From: Vibrio rhizosphaerae
GTDB taxonomy: Bacteria > Pseudomonadota > Gammaproteobacteria > Enterobacterales > Vibrionaceae
Assembly (NCBI RefSeq): GCF_024347095.1
Contig: NZ_AP024903.1
Span: 310,001 to 374,000 of the forward strand
Direction of reading: 5' to 3'
DNA length: 64,000 nt
Shown piece by piece: positions 29,054 through 37,519 of the stretch (position 1 is its first letter; each line of letters opens with the position of its first letter). The position numbers and the translations under genes were made by a program. The notes beneath the pieces were generated by a model. The model ran no database searches. It was not told the origin of the DNA and saw only the letters and a program-made list of their open reading frames with translations.

Positions 29054-29893
29054 ATGAAGAAGAATCGCGCCTTTCTGAAGTGGGCTGGCGGAAAATATGG
29101 ATTGGTTGATGATATCCGACGCCATTTACCGGCCGCTCAAACTTTAGTTGAGCCCTTTGTCGGTGCTGGTTCTATTTTTCTCAATACCGATTACGAGCAT
29201 TATGTTCTGGCTGATATCAATCCGGACCTGATCAATCTCTATAACCTGCTGAAAGAGCGGCCCGAGTTTTATATTGCGGAAGCCAAACGATGGTTTATTG
29301 CAGAAAACAATCGCAAAGAAGTCTATCTCTCCGTGCGTCAGCAGTTTAATCAAACCGATGAAGTGCTTTATCGCTCGTTGGCATTTTTGTATATGAACCG
29401 TTTTGGCTTTAACGGATTATGCCGGTATAACAAAAAAGGGGGATTTAATGTTCCCTTTGGTTCTTATAAAAAACCTTACTTCCCTGAAGCCGAACTTGAA
29501 TTCTTTGCTGAGAAAGCAAAGAAAGCCACGTTTATCTGTACCAATTATCGGGACAGTTTTGCACAAGCCGATCATGTCAGTGTGATTTATTGCGATCCAC
29601 CGTATGCGCCGTTGTCGCACACTGCAAATTTTACCTCTTATGCCGGTGGTGGATTTTCGCTCGATGATCAGGCCGCGCTGGCTGATATTGCTGAGACAAC
29701 CGCGAATGAGCGAGGCATATCGGTCCTCATCTCTAATCATGATACGATTCTGACCCGGCGGTTGTACCACGGTGCAAAACTCAATGTCGTCAAGGTGAAA
29801 CGAACCATCAGCCGTAATGGTGCAGGGCGCAATAAAGTAGATGAATTGCTTGCTTTATTTGAAGGTTATTCTGCGCCGCAAGCCGCGAAATAG
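29054..29893 (+). CDS. dam: DNA adenine methylase (GATC)
   Basis: Dam methylates the adenine of GATC and marks the parental strand for mismatch repair and replication control. The 279-residue protein has the AdoMet-binding motif FLKWAGGKYGLVDD (7-20) and FVGAGS (35-40), and the catalytic DPPY at 181-184, in the order of the alpha-class Dam family. Its length matches E. coli Dam (278). It lies between damX and rpe in the conserved order. Essentiality in vibrios is known for V. cholerae. Confidence 0.96.
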   Translation: MKKNRAFLKWAGGKYGLVDDIRRHLPAAQTLVEPFVGAGSIFLNTDYEHYVLADINPDLINLYNLLKERPEFYIAEAKRWFIAENNRKEVYLSVRQQFNQTDEVLYRSLAFLYMNRFGFNGLCRYNKKGGFNVPFGSYKKPYFPEAELEFFAEKAKKATFICTNYRDSFAQADHVSVIYCDPPYAPLSHTANFTSYAGGGFSLDDQAALADIAETTANERGISVLISNHDTILTRRLYHGAKLNVVKVKRTISRNGAGRNKVDELLALFEGYSAPQAAK

Positions 29894-30050
29894 CCAAGCT
29901 TTACTTCATTGTGGTTACGTGAACGATGCCACGACATGCGGCAAAAATGATATCAAAGCGTAACACACGCTAGGATCCGGGCAATGGCTTCTGTAGAATG
30001 ATCCATCTTGGCAACTATTCCCGATCTTCATGCTCACAGAGGCCTGCTTT

Positions 30051-30725
30051 ATGAAAGACTTTTTGATTGCCCCTTCCATCCTTTCCGCTGATTTAGCGCG
30101 TTTAGGCGAGGATGTTGTTGATGTCCTGAACGCTGGCGCGGATGTCATTCATTTTGATGTCATGGATAACCATTATGTGCCGAATCTGACCTTTGGCGCT
30201 CCGGTTTGCAAAGCATTACGTGATTATGGTGTGACCGCACCGATTGATGTTCATTTGATGGTAAAACCGGTTGACCGTCTCATTCCGGATTTTGCCAAAG
30301 CCGGTGCATCCATGATTACTTTTCATGTCGAAGCATCTGAGCATGTGGATCGTACGTTGCAAGTGATTAAAGATCATGGCTGTCAGGCTGGTGTTGTACT
30401 CAATCCTGCGACTCCGCTGACTCATCTGGATTATCTGATGGATAAAGTGGATCTGATCCTGCTCATGTCTGTGAACCCGGGATTTGGCGGCCAGTCTTTC
30501 ATTCCGCATACCCTGGATAAACTCAGCGCTGTACGTGAGCGCATCAATGCTTCTGGTCGCCAGATTCGTTTAGAAATCGATGGTGGCGTCAAAATTGATA
30601 ACATCCGTGAAATTGCTGAAGCCGGTGCCGATATGTTTGTGGCAGGTTCCGCGATCTTTGGTCAGCCTGATTACCAGCAAGTGATTAATGCTATGCGGGC
30701 TGAACTGGCACAGGTTCAGCGGTAA
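30051..30725 (+). CDS. rpe: Ribulose-phosphate 3-epimerase
   Basis: Rpe interconverts D-ribulose 5-phosphate and D-xylulose 5-phosphate in the pentose phosphate pathway. The 224-residue TIM barrel shows [15 protein letters not shown], the metal/catalytic region [38 protein letters not shown] and LEIDGGV. The frame opens seven codons earlier, but this ATG follows AGAGG at the correct spacing and yields the family length. It is followed by gph. Confidence 0.97.
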   Translation: MKDFLIAPSILSADLARLGEDVVDVLNAGADVIHFDVMDNHYVPNLTFGAPVCKALRDYGVTAPIDVHLMVKPVDRLIPDFAKAGASMITFHVEASEHVDRTLQVIKDHGCQAGVVLNPATPLTHLDYLMDKVDLILLMSVNPGFGGQSFIPHTLDKLSAVRERINASGRQIRLEIDGGVKIDNIREIAEAGADMFVAGSAIFGQPDYQQVINAMRAELAQVQR

Positions 30726-30807
30726 ACAGTGGTTTGAATCGGAAGGATTCAGTCTCGGTGTGTTGATCATGGCCCACCGTCATAAAATGAAATAGAGAGT
30801 TGATGTC

Positions 30808-31494
30808 ATGTCTTTTGAACCGATTCAATTGATTGTTTTTGATTTGGACGGCACGTTGTTAGACAGTGTTCCCGATCTTGCTGTGGCTGCTGATCAGGCC
30901 GTTCGCGCTTTGGGTTATCCGGGCGTCTCTGAAGCACAGGTTCGTGACTATGTTGGTAATGGTGCCGATGTGTTAATTGGCCGGGCTTTGAGCCAGAGTT
31001 TGACCGTTGACCCGTCGTTGAGTCCTGAGCTGATGCAAGATGCCAGACAACGCTTTGATGAATGTTATGCTGCCACGGGGCATCGCCTCAGCCATTTGTA
31101 TCCGGGTGTCAAAGAAACACTGGCGCAGTTACACCAAGCCGGGTTTATTCTGGCTATCGCGACGAACAAGCCATCCCGGTTCGTGCCCGATATTCTGCAA
31201 CAACATGGCATCTCCCACTATTTTAAAGAAGTGATTGGCGGTGACCGTTTTGAGAAAAAGAAACCGGATCCGATGGCGCTTGAGTGGCTACTGACCACCT
31301 ATAACTGCCAGCCCCGGCAGATGCTGATGGTCGGTGATTCAAAGAATGATATTCTGGCCGCACAGCGTGCCGGATGCCGTTCATTTGGTCTGACATACGG
31401 TTACAATCATGGTGAACCGATTGCCGATTCAAACCCCGATTATGTTGCGGATCAAATCAGTCAGTTACTTGATATTGTTCTTGTCTCCGCATGA
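30808..31494 (+). CDS. gph: Phosphoglycolate phosphatase
   Basis: Gph hydrolyses 2-phosphoglycolate, a product of DNA repair and oxygenase side reactions. The 228-residue HAD phosphatase has motif I FDLDGTLLDSVPDL (nucleophile Asp), motif II IATNKPSRF, the conserved KKPDP lysine, and motif III MVGDSKNDILAAQRAG. It belongs to the dam-rpe-gph-trpS run. It could act on other phosphosugars, but the context and the match to E. coli Gph are strong. Confidence 0.95.
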   Translation: MSFEPIQLIVFDLDGTLLDSVPDLAVAADQAVRALGYPGVSEAQVRDYVGNGADVLIGRALSQSLTVDPSLSPELMQDARQRFDECYAATGHRLSHLYPGVKETLAQLHQAGFILAIATNKPSRFVPDILQQHGISHYFKEVIGGDRFEKKKPDPMALEWLLTTYNCQPRQMLMVGDSKNDILAAQRAGCRSFGLTYGYNHGEPIADSNPDYVADQISQLLDIVLVSA

Positions 31495-31540
31495 ATACGA
31501 TAAATATCTAGAAAAATACTTCTTGATGAGTACACTGAGT

Positions 31541-31577
31541 AAACCGTGTGACTGTTTGCAGAACAATCACACGGTTT
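31541..31577 (+). terminator. Hairpin between gph and trpS
   Basis: AAACCGTGTGA (31541-31551) and TCACACGGTTT (31567-31577) form a perfect 11-bp stem, followed by CTCTCTAATTTT. It could be a weak terminator of gph or a regulatory hairpin in the trpS leader, 36 bp before the trpS start. Confidence 0.55.
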
Positions 31578-31612
31578 CTCTCTAATTTTGATGAAGTCAA
31601 AGGAATCTTTTC

Positions 31613-32647
31613 ATGAGCAACTCCCTCGTCTCGGACAAACCGATCGTCTTTAGTGGTGTTCAACCCTCCGGTGAACTCAGTATTGGTAACTACTTGGGTG
31701 CGCTTCGTCAATGGCATCAGATGCAAGATGAATACAACTGTCAGTATTGTATTGTGGATCTTCATGCGATCACCGTGCGTCAGGATCCGAAAGCGTTACA
31801 GGAAGCAACCCGCGATGCATTGGCGATCTGTCTTGCGGTGGGCATTGACCCGCATAAGAGCACTTTATTTGTTCAGTCTCATGTCCCTGCTCATGCCCAG
31901 CTTGGCTGGCTTCTCAATTGTTACACCCAGATGGGAGAGCTGAGTCGGATGACTCAGTTCAAGGATAAATCTGCACGTTATGCGAATGATGTGAATGTCG
32001 GACTGTTTGATTATCCGGTCTTGATGGCTGCCGATATTCTCTTATATGGCACCCATCAGGTTCCTGTCGGGAATGATCAGAAACAGCACCTTGAGCTGGC
32101 TCGCGATATTGCCATTCGCTTTAATAATATTTACAGTCCTGAGCAACCGATTTTCACTGTTCCTGAACCTTACATTCCGAAAGTGAATGCCCGGGTGATG
32201 AGTCTTCAGGATGCGACCAAGAAGATGTCCAAGTCGGATGATAATCGTAAGAATGTCATCACGTTGCTTGAAGATCCAAAATCGATTCTTAAAAAGATCA
32301 ATAAAGCGCAAACGGATACCGAAACACCACCACGGATTTGTCATGATGTTGAAAACAAAGCCGGGATCTCCAACCTAATGGGGCTGTACTCGGCAGCAAC
32401 CGGGATGAGTTTTGCTGAAATTGAAGCAAAATATGCGGGAGTGGAAATGTACGGTCCGTTCAAGAAAGACGTCGGTGAAGCGATCGTCGCGATGTTAGAA
32501 CCCGTGCAGAGTGAATATCACCGAGTTCGTGCTGACTTGGGGTATCTCAATGAAGTGATGAAATCTGGCGCTGAAGCCGCATCGGCAAAAGCAGCGCCAA
32601 TCCTGAAAAAAGCCTATCAAGCGGTTGGTTTTGTGACGCCATATTAA
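31613..32647 (+). CDS. trpS: Tryptophanyl-tRNA synthetase
   Basis: TrpS charges tRNA-Trp. The 344-residue class I enzyme shows the HIGH-like signature [18 protein letters not shown], the tryptophan-binding segment [19 protein letters not shown], and the KMSKS loop [12 protein letters not shown]. The length is typical for the family. It ends the conserved aroK-to-trpS run; what follows is accessory DNA. Confidence 0.97.
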   Translation: MSNSLVSDKPIVFSGVQPSGELSIGNYLGALRQWHQMQDEYNCQYCIVDLHAITVRQDPKALQEATRDALAICLAVGIDPHKSTLFVQSHVPAHAQLGWLLNCYTQMGELSRMTQFKDKSARYANDVNVGLFDYPVLMAADILLYGTHQVPVGNDQKQHLELARDIAIRFNNIYSPEQPIFTVPEPYIPKVNARVMSLQDATKKMSKSDDNRKNVITLLEDPKSILKKINKAQTDTETPPRICHDVENKAGISNLMGLYSAATGMSFAEIEAKYAGVEMYGPFKKDVGEAIVAMLEPVQSEYHRVRADLGYLNEVMKSGAEAASAKAAPILKKAYQAVGFVTPY

Positions 32648-32677
32648 GCTTCACCAATCGAGGTTAGAGCAATTTTG

Positions 32678-32701
32678 AAGCTGCCTATTGGCAGCTTTTT
32701 T
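32678..32701. terminator. Bidirectional terminator between trpS and the flavoprotein gene
   Basis: AAGCTGCC (32678-32685), loop TATT, GGCAGCTT (32690-32697), then TTTT. On the minus strand the T-run is shorter. It separates convergent trpS and the sulfide:quinone-oxidoreductase-like gene and overlaps the latter's stop codon. Confidence 0.75.
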
Positions 32702-33971
32702 ATTGAATCCGTTTGATCCCCGCAGCCTTCATAATATATTTTTCATAAATCGGTTCACTGGTACCTTTTTTGACTTTATAGAGGAAATATTTCTCGAAAG
32801 CGATTTTCGCAATGTGAACCCATTGTCCCATCGAGGTCCAGTTGGTATTCCGTGGCGGATTTTGTGGCAGAGCAATAAACGCTGCCCCTTTATCCCCCAT
32901 GTCGGCCAGACAGACAGCATTCATCGACGGCTTGCTTTTCACCGCTTCGCCTCGCTCAATACTGAGAATATTTTCCACAATCGCACTGGTCATGGATTCA
33001 ATCATAAAACCGGTTTTCGGTGCTCCGACAGGTACCGGGGTTTCTTCAAGTGGCGGAATTGCAACGCAAACACCGGCAGCAAAGATTTCCGGATACGTCG
33101 GGCTACGCTGATATTCATCAGTCAGCACAAAGCCTTTGGGGTTGCATAAGTCAGGAACATTCGCCACCGCAGGTGACCCTTTAAATGGTGGCAAAAACAT
33201 CGCCATGTTGAAAGGTAAGTGGTGTTCGAAATCGACTTCGCCTTTGCGGTTGAGCTCTTCGATATGGGCCATATTGGGTTCAAAGTGCGTGGTGCGTGCA
33301 TTACAAATCCACTGAATGCCCCGCTCCCGGAATTCGTGCTCCATCAATGCTTTTGAATCGCCGACGCCGCCGAGTCCCATGTGGCCGATGTAAGGTTCAC
33401 TGGTGACAAACGTCATCGGCACCTGAGCGCGGATTTTCAGTTTACGCAACTGGCTTTCCAGCGACAGAACATATTCATAGGCCGGGCCAAAACAACTGGC
33501 TCCCTGAAGGGCCCCGACAATCACCGGTCCCGGGTTTTTGATGAGCTGCTGATAGGCTTCGTGAGAATGTACCGCATGGTCAACCGTACAGACTGACTGG
33601 GTATAACCATTCTCCGGACCGGCACCGGGGACCGCTTCAAACGCCAGTTTCGGACCAGTACAGATGACCAGATAGTCATACTCGTATTCGGTTCCGTCTT
33701 CCGTTCGCAGGCTTTTATTTTGAGCGTGGATCTGAGCAACGCCGGAAGTATTGAACGGAATCTGGAATTTTTTTGTATAGGGAGTCAGGTTCAATACGAC
33801 CTGATCTCTGGTTCGCTCTCCAAGGGCAACCCATGGGTTTGAAGGAATGAAATGAAATTCAGCCCCTTCATTGATCAGTCGTATTTCATGATCTTTTGGT
33901 AGTTTTTGCCTTAACTCATAGGCGATGGAGATACCTCCTAACCCTGCACCCACTACGATCGTTCTTTTCAT
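32700..33971 (-). CDS. Sulfide:quinone oxidoreductase-like FAD protein
   Basis: Enzymes of this type oxidise sulfide at the membrane and pass electrons to quinone. The 423-residue protein has the FAD dinucleotide motif TIVVGAGLGGISIAYEL, LVICTGPKLAF, GAPKTGFMIESM, and three cysteines (Cys128, Cys160, Cys354) placed like the redox cysteines of SQRs, including SCFGPAYEYV and NAVCLADMGD. The C-terminal helices probably hold it to the membrane. I assign SQR type by these residues; a related NADH dehydrogenase-like flavoprotein cannot be fully excluded. It stands alone at the left edge of the accessory stretch. Confidence 0.8.
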   Translation of the reverse strand: MKRTIVVGAGLGGISIAYELRQKLPKDHEIRLINEGAEFHFIPSNPWVALGERTRDQVVLNLTPYTKKFQIPFNTSGVAQIHAQNKSLRTEDGTEYEYDYLVICTGPKLAFEAVPGAGPENGYTQSVCTVDHAVHSHEAYQQLIKNPGPVIVGALQGASCFGPAYEYVLSLESQLRKLKIRAQVPMTFVTSEPYIGHMGLGGVGDSKALMEHEFRERGIQWICNARTTHFEPNMAHIEELNRKGEVDFEHHLPFNMAMFLPPFKGSPAVANVPDLCNPKGFVLTDEYQRSPTYPEIFAAGVCVAIPPLEETPVPVGAPKTGFMIESMTSAIVENILSIERGEAVKSKPSMNAVCLADMGDKGAAFIALPQNPPRNTNWTSMGQWVHIAKIAFEKYFLYKVKKGTSEPIYEKYIMKAAGIKRIQ

Positions 33972-34131
33972 CTTTACTTTCTCGCTCTTTTTATATTAGT
34001 AATTTCTAAATTAATAATAGCTTATGTTTAAGATTGTGCGCCCGATCTGCGTCACAGAAAGAAGAACAGATGAATGGACGTTGATATAGAACGCATTTAA
34101 CAAGCCGGAAACGATTACGCGTAACGGTAAT

Positions 34132-35397
34132 ATGGTGACCTTCAAGTATGATGCTGAACATAACCGCTATCTGAAGACAACCAGTGACGGTAAGGAGACG
34201 TTCTACTTCGGTAAATACTATGAACGGGTGACTGATACCAAGACTGGTGAAGTACAGCATAAACACTTTATTTATGCCGATGGCAAGCTGATCGCGCTGA
34301 ATACGCAGGTCAAAGATGCCGATGATAAGCTGAAAGATAAGCAGATACGCTATTTGCACTATGATGCGCTGGAATCGGTCGATATGATCACCGACGGTTA
34401 TGGCGTAGTGGTCGAACGGCGTAGTTATGATACCTGGGGTAAACAGCGCAAAGTGAGTTGGCGTGAAGACGGCCCGCTGGATGTTGTACAGGCAGCCATC
34501 ACCAACCGGGGTTACACCGTCCATGAAGAGATCACTGAAGTCGGGCTGATTCATATGAACGGCCGGGTGTATGATCAGGAACTGGGACGGTTTATCAGCC
34601 CGGATCCGGAGATTCAGGCACCATTTGTGACCAATAGCTTTAACCGTTATTCCTATGTCTGGAACAACCCATTGAAGTATCAGGATCCGACCGGTTATAG
34701 TGTTGAAGGGCTGGGCGGACAATGCTCTCCGGATTCGTCGGGGGACGGTGGCTCAGGTGATCATGGTGGTAATAATGGGTGTAGTACCAATGGTACTTCA
34801 TCTAACTCGAATGGAAGTCGAGGAACTCGGGAAGATGATGATTCATCACAGGATAACAAGGAGTCTACTACTCCAGAGACTGGTGAGGATAGTTATTTTG
34901 GAAGTGGATTACATGATCTTGTCTCTTTAAGTGATGACTTTGACAATTGGGTAAAATCTAAAACTGCTGGTTGGACTGAATTCAAGGATGCTTGGAATCT
35001 AGCAGGGCAGCGTTATAATCAGGCTCCAGAGGATGTTTTAGATGCATTCTCAGAAAAAGTGACCCCTGATACTTCCAACAAAATTAATGGGATAATGTAT
35101 GCTAGTGCAGGTTTTATTGGGCTGAAGACGGCTGGTAAGAAGTTCACTGTTACAAACAGTGGAACTACTACAGTAGGCCGATGGATGTCTAAGGCTGAAC
35201 ATGAGGCGATGTTAAAGTCCGGCAAGGTTCAAGAAAGCTATTCTGGTACAACCCATGTTGCTAATCCTGCTCAAGCTGAAGCGTTCTTAAAACAAGCTGC
35301 TCCGGGTAGTCGGTATGTGGAATTCAATGTTCCATCATCATCGTTAAAACAAACCTCTGAAGGTTGGGCGAAGATAGCCGGACCAAATTCTCTCTAA
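34132..35397 (+). CDS. Orphan Rhs C-terminal fragment with polymorphic toxin tip, interrupted by a stop
   Basis: The reading frame is the 3' end of an Rhs gene. Residues 1-185 hold YD repeats (YFGKYYERVTDTKTGE, GVVVERRSYDTWGK) and the Rhs core end (GLIHMNGRVYDQELGRFISP, then NPLKYQDPTGYS); after it comes a variable tip (about 190-421) with a Gly/Ser/Asn-rich hinge. The last part (GRWMSKAEHEAMLKSGKVQE, SRYVEFNVPSSSLKQ) resembles the TreTu type of ADP-ribosyltransferase-like toxin, from memory. The frame is open upstream only to 34090, so several hundred N-terminal residues are missing. A TAA at 35395 is followed in frame by 28 more family-like codons to 35484, so the tip is probably truncated by a nonsense mutation. 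Confidence 0.8.
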   Translation: MVTFKYDAEHNRYLKTTSDGKETFYFGKYYERVTDTKTGEVQHKHFIYADGKLIALNTQVKDADDKLKDKQIRYLHYDALESVDMITDGYGVVVERRSYDTWGKQRKVSWREDGPLDVVQAAITNRGYTVHEEITEVGLIHMNGRVYDQELGRFISPDPEIQAPFVTNSFNRYSYVWNNPLKYQDPTGYSVEGLGGQCSPDSSGDGGSGDHGGNNGCSTNGTSSNSNGSRGTREDDDSSQDNKESTTPETGEDSYFGSGLHDLVSLSDDFDNWVKSKTAGWTEFKDAWNLAGQRYNQAPEDVLDAFSEKVTPDTSNKINGIMYASAGFIGLKTAGKKFTVTNSGTTTVGRWMSKAEHEAMLKSGKVQESYSGTTHVANPAQAEAFLKQAAPGSRYVEFNVPSSSLKQTSEGWAKIAGPNSL

Positions 35398-35495
35398 GGA
35401 CGTTTAGCAGCTAAAAAAGGCATGGATATTCCTCAGATGCCAAGTGCTACAAATATAATTCACAAAGCAAACAAACTACCTTGAGGGTACTAATC

Positions 35496-35789
35496 ATGAT
35501 CGATGCTTTTGAAAATTGGATTGCAGCTAATGGTGATAACTTCAAAGAAAAAGGGCTTCAATACGAGGTTACAAAATCACCGCTAGATATTGATAAACCC
35601 AGTGTAAGAATAGACTTTGATAGTGATAAATATGTTTCTCGTATAGTTGTTTGGTCTACTGGTGAATGCAATATGGAAGCTCTTGATGTTGAGAGTGAAC
35701 AGTCTGTTATAGATAAGTATTGCGTTATTGAGTCTGCAGAAGAGTTTGATAACTGTTTTGCAGAGTTCTTTGAAAAAATTGAAGCATAA
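35496..35789 (+). CDS. Putative immunity protein for the Rhs toxin tip (TriTu-like)
   Basis: This 97-residue acidic cytoplasmic protein starts MIDAFENWIAANGDNFKEKG and contains SVRIDFDSDKYVSRIVVWST. It begins 11 bp after the end of the read-through toxin frame (35484), the usual place of an immunity gene behind an Rhs tip. Sequence and size resemble the TriTu immunity family that pairs with TreTu toxins; the family name is from memory. The ATG here has GAGGG upstream; a TTG at 35481 is an alternative. Unlike the toxin gene, it appears intact. Confidence 0.7.
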   Translation: MIDAFENWIAANGDNFKEKGLQYEVTKSPLDIDKPSVRIDFDSDKYVSRIVVWSTGECNMEALDVESEQSVIDKYCVIESAEEFDNCFAEFFEKIEA

Positions 35790-35794
35790 ATAAA

Positions 35795-35821
35795 CATAGC
35801 CCCAGCTCCGCCGGGGCTATG
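35795..35821 (+). terminator. Hairpin after the immunity gene
   Basis: CATAGCCCC (35795-35803) and GGGGCTATG (35813-35821) form a 9-bp GC-rich stem 6 bp after the immunity stop. The following bases (TCGTTT) are a poor T-run, so termination strength is unsure. Confidence 0.5.
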
Positions 35822-35825
35822 TCGT

Positions 35826-35984
35826 TTAAGGCCCTAAGTTTCCAATTCCCGAATCGCGTTCTTGATCCGCTAGTCTACGTCGCATTCTTGGATTATTGAA
35901 CCGTTCAATATAATCAAAAATATCTGCTCTGGCTTCGTCTCTCGCCCTAGAAGTTAAGTCATCACCTGTAAAGTGAATTTGGAT
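35826..35984 (-). pseudogene. 3' remnant of an IS3-family-like transposase
   Basis: Read on the minus strand, an uninterrupted 52-codon frame ends in a stop at 35826 and contains RARDEARADIFDYIERFNNP followed by RMRRRLADQ. This looks like the C-terminal end of the DDE integrase-type transposase (OrfB) of IS3-family elements, where a DIFDYIE-x-F segment precedes the terminus. A stop lies just upstream in frame and no other transposase segment, second ORF or terminal inverted repeat is visible, so only a fragment remains. It lies directly after the Rhs immunity gene. Confidence 0.5.
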
Positions 35985-36044
35985 TTAAAGTAGCATAGTC
36001 ATTCAGAGCAAGCCGGAGTTGATAATAATCACTACCACCCACCC

Positions 36045-36068
36045 AAAGCCCGCATTCGCGGGCTTTTT
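36045..36068. terminator. Terminator hairpin near 36.05 kb
   Basis: AAAGCCCGC (36045-36053), loop ATTC, GCGGGCTTT (36058-36066), then TT. The T-run favours the plus strand, but the position 26 bp past the stop of the minus-strand secreted-protein gene also suits that gene. Confidence 0.7.
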
Positions 36069-36091
36069 AAGACAACGACTAAATGCGCCGG

Positions 36092-37135
36092 TTATTCTTG
36101 ATGCTCTGGTAAAGCAACGGCATCAAGTTGGTTGATAGCGTTGAACAGATCGTCTTGGTTTATTTCTCTGGATTTGAGCACTTGCATGCCGGGAGTGACC
36201 GGTAATTGTGGGTCAACGAAGTTTTGGTTATCTTCGTCGGTTCTACTCAAATAGGTCATTGATCCACTGGTGTTGGCTGACTGCTCATTTTCTGGTGCAA
36301 TACTTTGTCCGCCGACAGCACTGTCAATCACGATAATTTTACCCATCGCAATATTGTTATTTTCATTGGTTTCAGCAACAACATTAGTTCGGTCGACTGC
36401 CAACACTAAATAATAAGTACCCGCCGTCAGGCCTGAAAGCATCGGGACGGTGATCGTGTGGCTTGAGCCGTTGGGGAGTCTAATGGGTGTTTCGCCATAG
36501 AAATAGATAAGTTGCTTATCTGCATTCGCTAAAAATACAGCTAGTGTTGGAGCTGTACCGCTTTTTTGTGCGCAATTGGCTGATGATACCACCGCATTAA
36601 TGACTACGTTATCGCCTGCGGCGACCTGATTCGGCGAAAAACTACCGGAAGAGACCAGCCAGTCGGGTGCGCCTTCTCCCCCGATCTTGACGGTATTGAA
36701 ACTCAGTGCACTCGAAATACTGTAACTCGCCTTCACCTTAAATTCATAGGGGACACATGAATCGGCCAATACTTTTTTGTTTTGTTCACTCAACACACTA
36801 TCCAAATTGACTCGGTATGTTTGTGTTGAGCTACTTGGGACGCAGCGCATTGTACCGCCTAAGCCTCCGCTTCCACATGAAATATCTGCAAAATCACGTC
36901 CAATATTAATGCCGGATTTCCCACCATCTTGTGTCAGCGCAAAATTAACGGTATTGCCGTTATTAAAGATTTCAGAGCCGAACATGTGGTAGTCCACTTC
37001 AAGTACTTTTTGATTTGGGTATGGGAGATCTGTGTTAACGATATCGACATTGCCCGGATAAATCGAGGCAAGAGCAGCTTGACTACAAAGCGCTGTGGTT
37101 GTGAGCAGGCCAACGACTATTTTTTTTAGTTTCAT
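36092..37135 (-). CDS. Secreted protein with CARDB-like domain
   Basis: This 347-residue protein has a signal peptide (about 1-23, KIVVGLLTTTALCSQAALAS), a first beta-rich domain with three to four cysteines (SCGSGGLGGTMRC, DSCVPYEF), and a second domain (about 160-270) ending TAGTYYLVLAVDRTNVVAE and TNENNNI, the typical end of a CARDB/adhesion-type Ig-like domain. The last 70 residues are polar and look unstructured. The function is unknown; it may be a surface or exported accessory protein. It is divergent from the mannanase gene with a 380-bp gap and could be co-regulated with it. Confidence 0.7.
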   Translation of the reverse strand: MKLKKIVVGLLTTTALCSQAALASIYPGNVDIVNTDLPYPNQKVLEVDYHMFGSEIFNNGNTVNFALTQDGGKSGINIGRDFADISCGSGGLGGTMRCVPSSSTQTYRVNLDSVLSEQNKKVLADSCVPYEFKVKASYSISSALSFNTVKIGGEGAPDWLVSSGSFSPNQVAAGDNVVINAVVSSANCAQKSGTAPTLAVFLANADKQLIYFYGETPIRLPNGSSHTITVPMLSGLTAGTYYLVLAVDRTNVVAETNENNNIAMGKIIVIDSAVGGQSIAPENEQSANTSGSMTYLSRTDEDNQNFVDPQLPVTPGMQVLKSREINQDDLFNAINQLDAVALPEHQE

Positions 37136-37519
37136 ACTTAGTTCCTATATGTTCATGATGATTCCGTCAGTGAGGTATGACGCGACCCTTGTAACAAATA
37201 AAACAAGATTTATATTTATTTGGGGTTATTATGAAATCAATTTATTATGAGTCAATGCTATAGGTTCTTTTTTCTCCACACTGTGATCAATGGAAAATAA
37301 TCACCGGAAGAATGGGTGTGGCGATGTATTTCAGGCGAAGCCTCTTAACCAGAAAAAATTCCCAAGCGAAAAAATAAGCAACACGATTTCACTGCCAGAC
37401 ACTCAATGTCACTACTGGTTAACTTGAATTTATATGAAATTACAACCATATTTTTACGGTTTAAATCTACAGTTGGCATCATCCATCACGGTGCTTTCAT
37501 CGTCGGTAAGGATAGGAAT

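Noticed and set aside
30216..30509. Long antisense frames opposite rpe, aroB, argG, purA and other conserved genes
   Set aside because: They mirror codon structure of well-identified genes and have no independent start signals.
34006..34722. 238-codon minus-strand frame opposite the Rhs fragment
   Set aside because: It lies antisense to clear Rhs YD-repeat coding sequence and has no similarity of its own.
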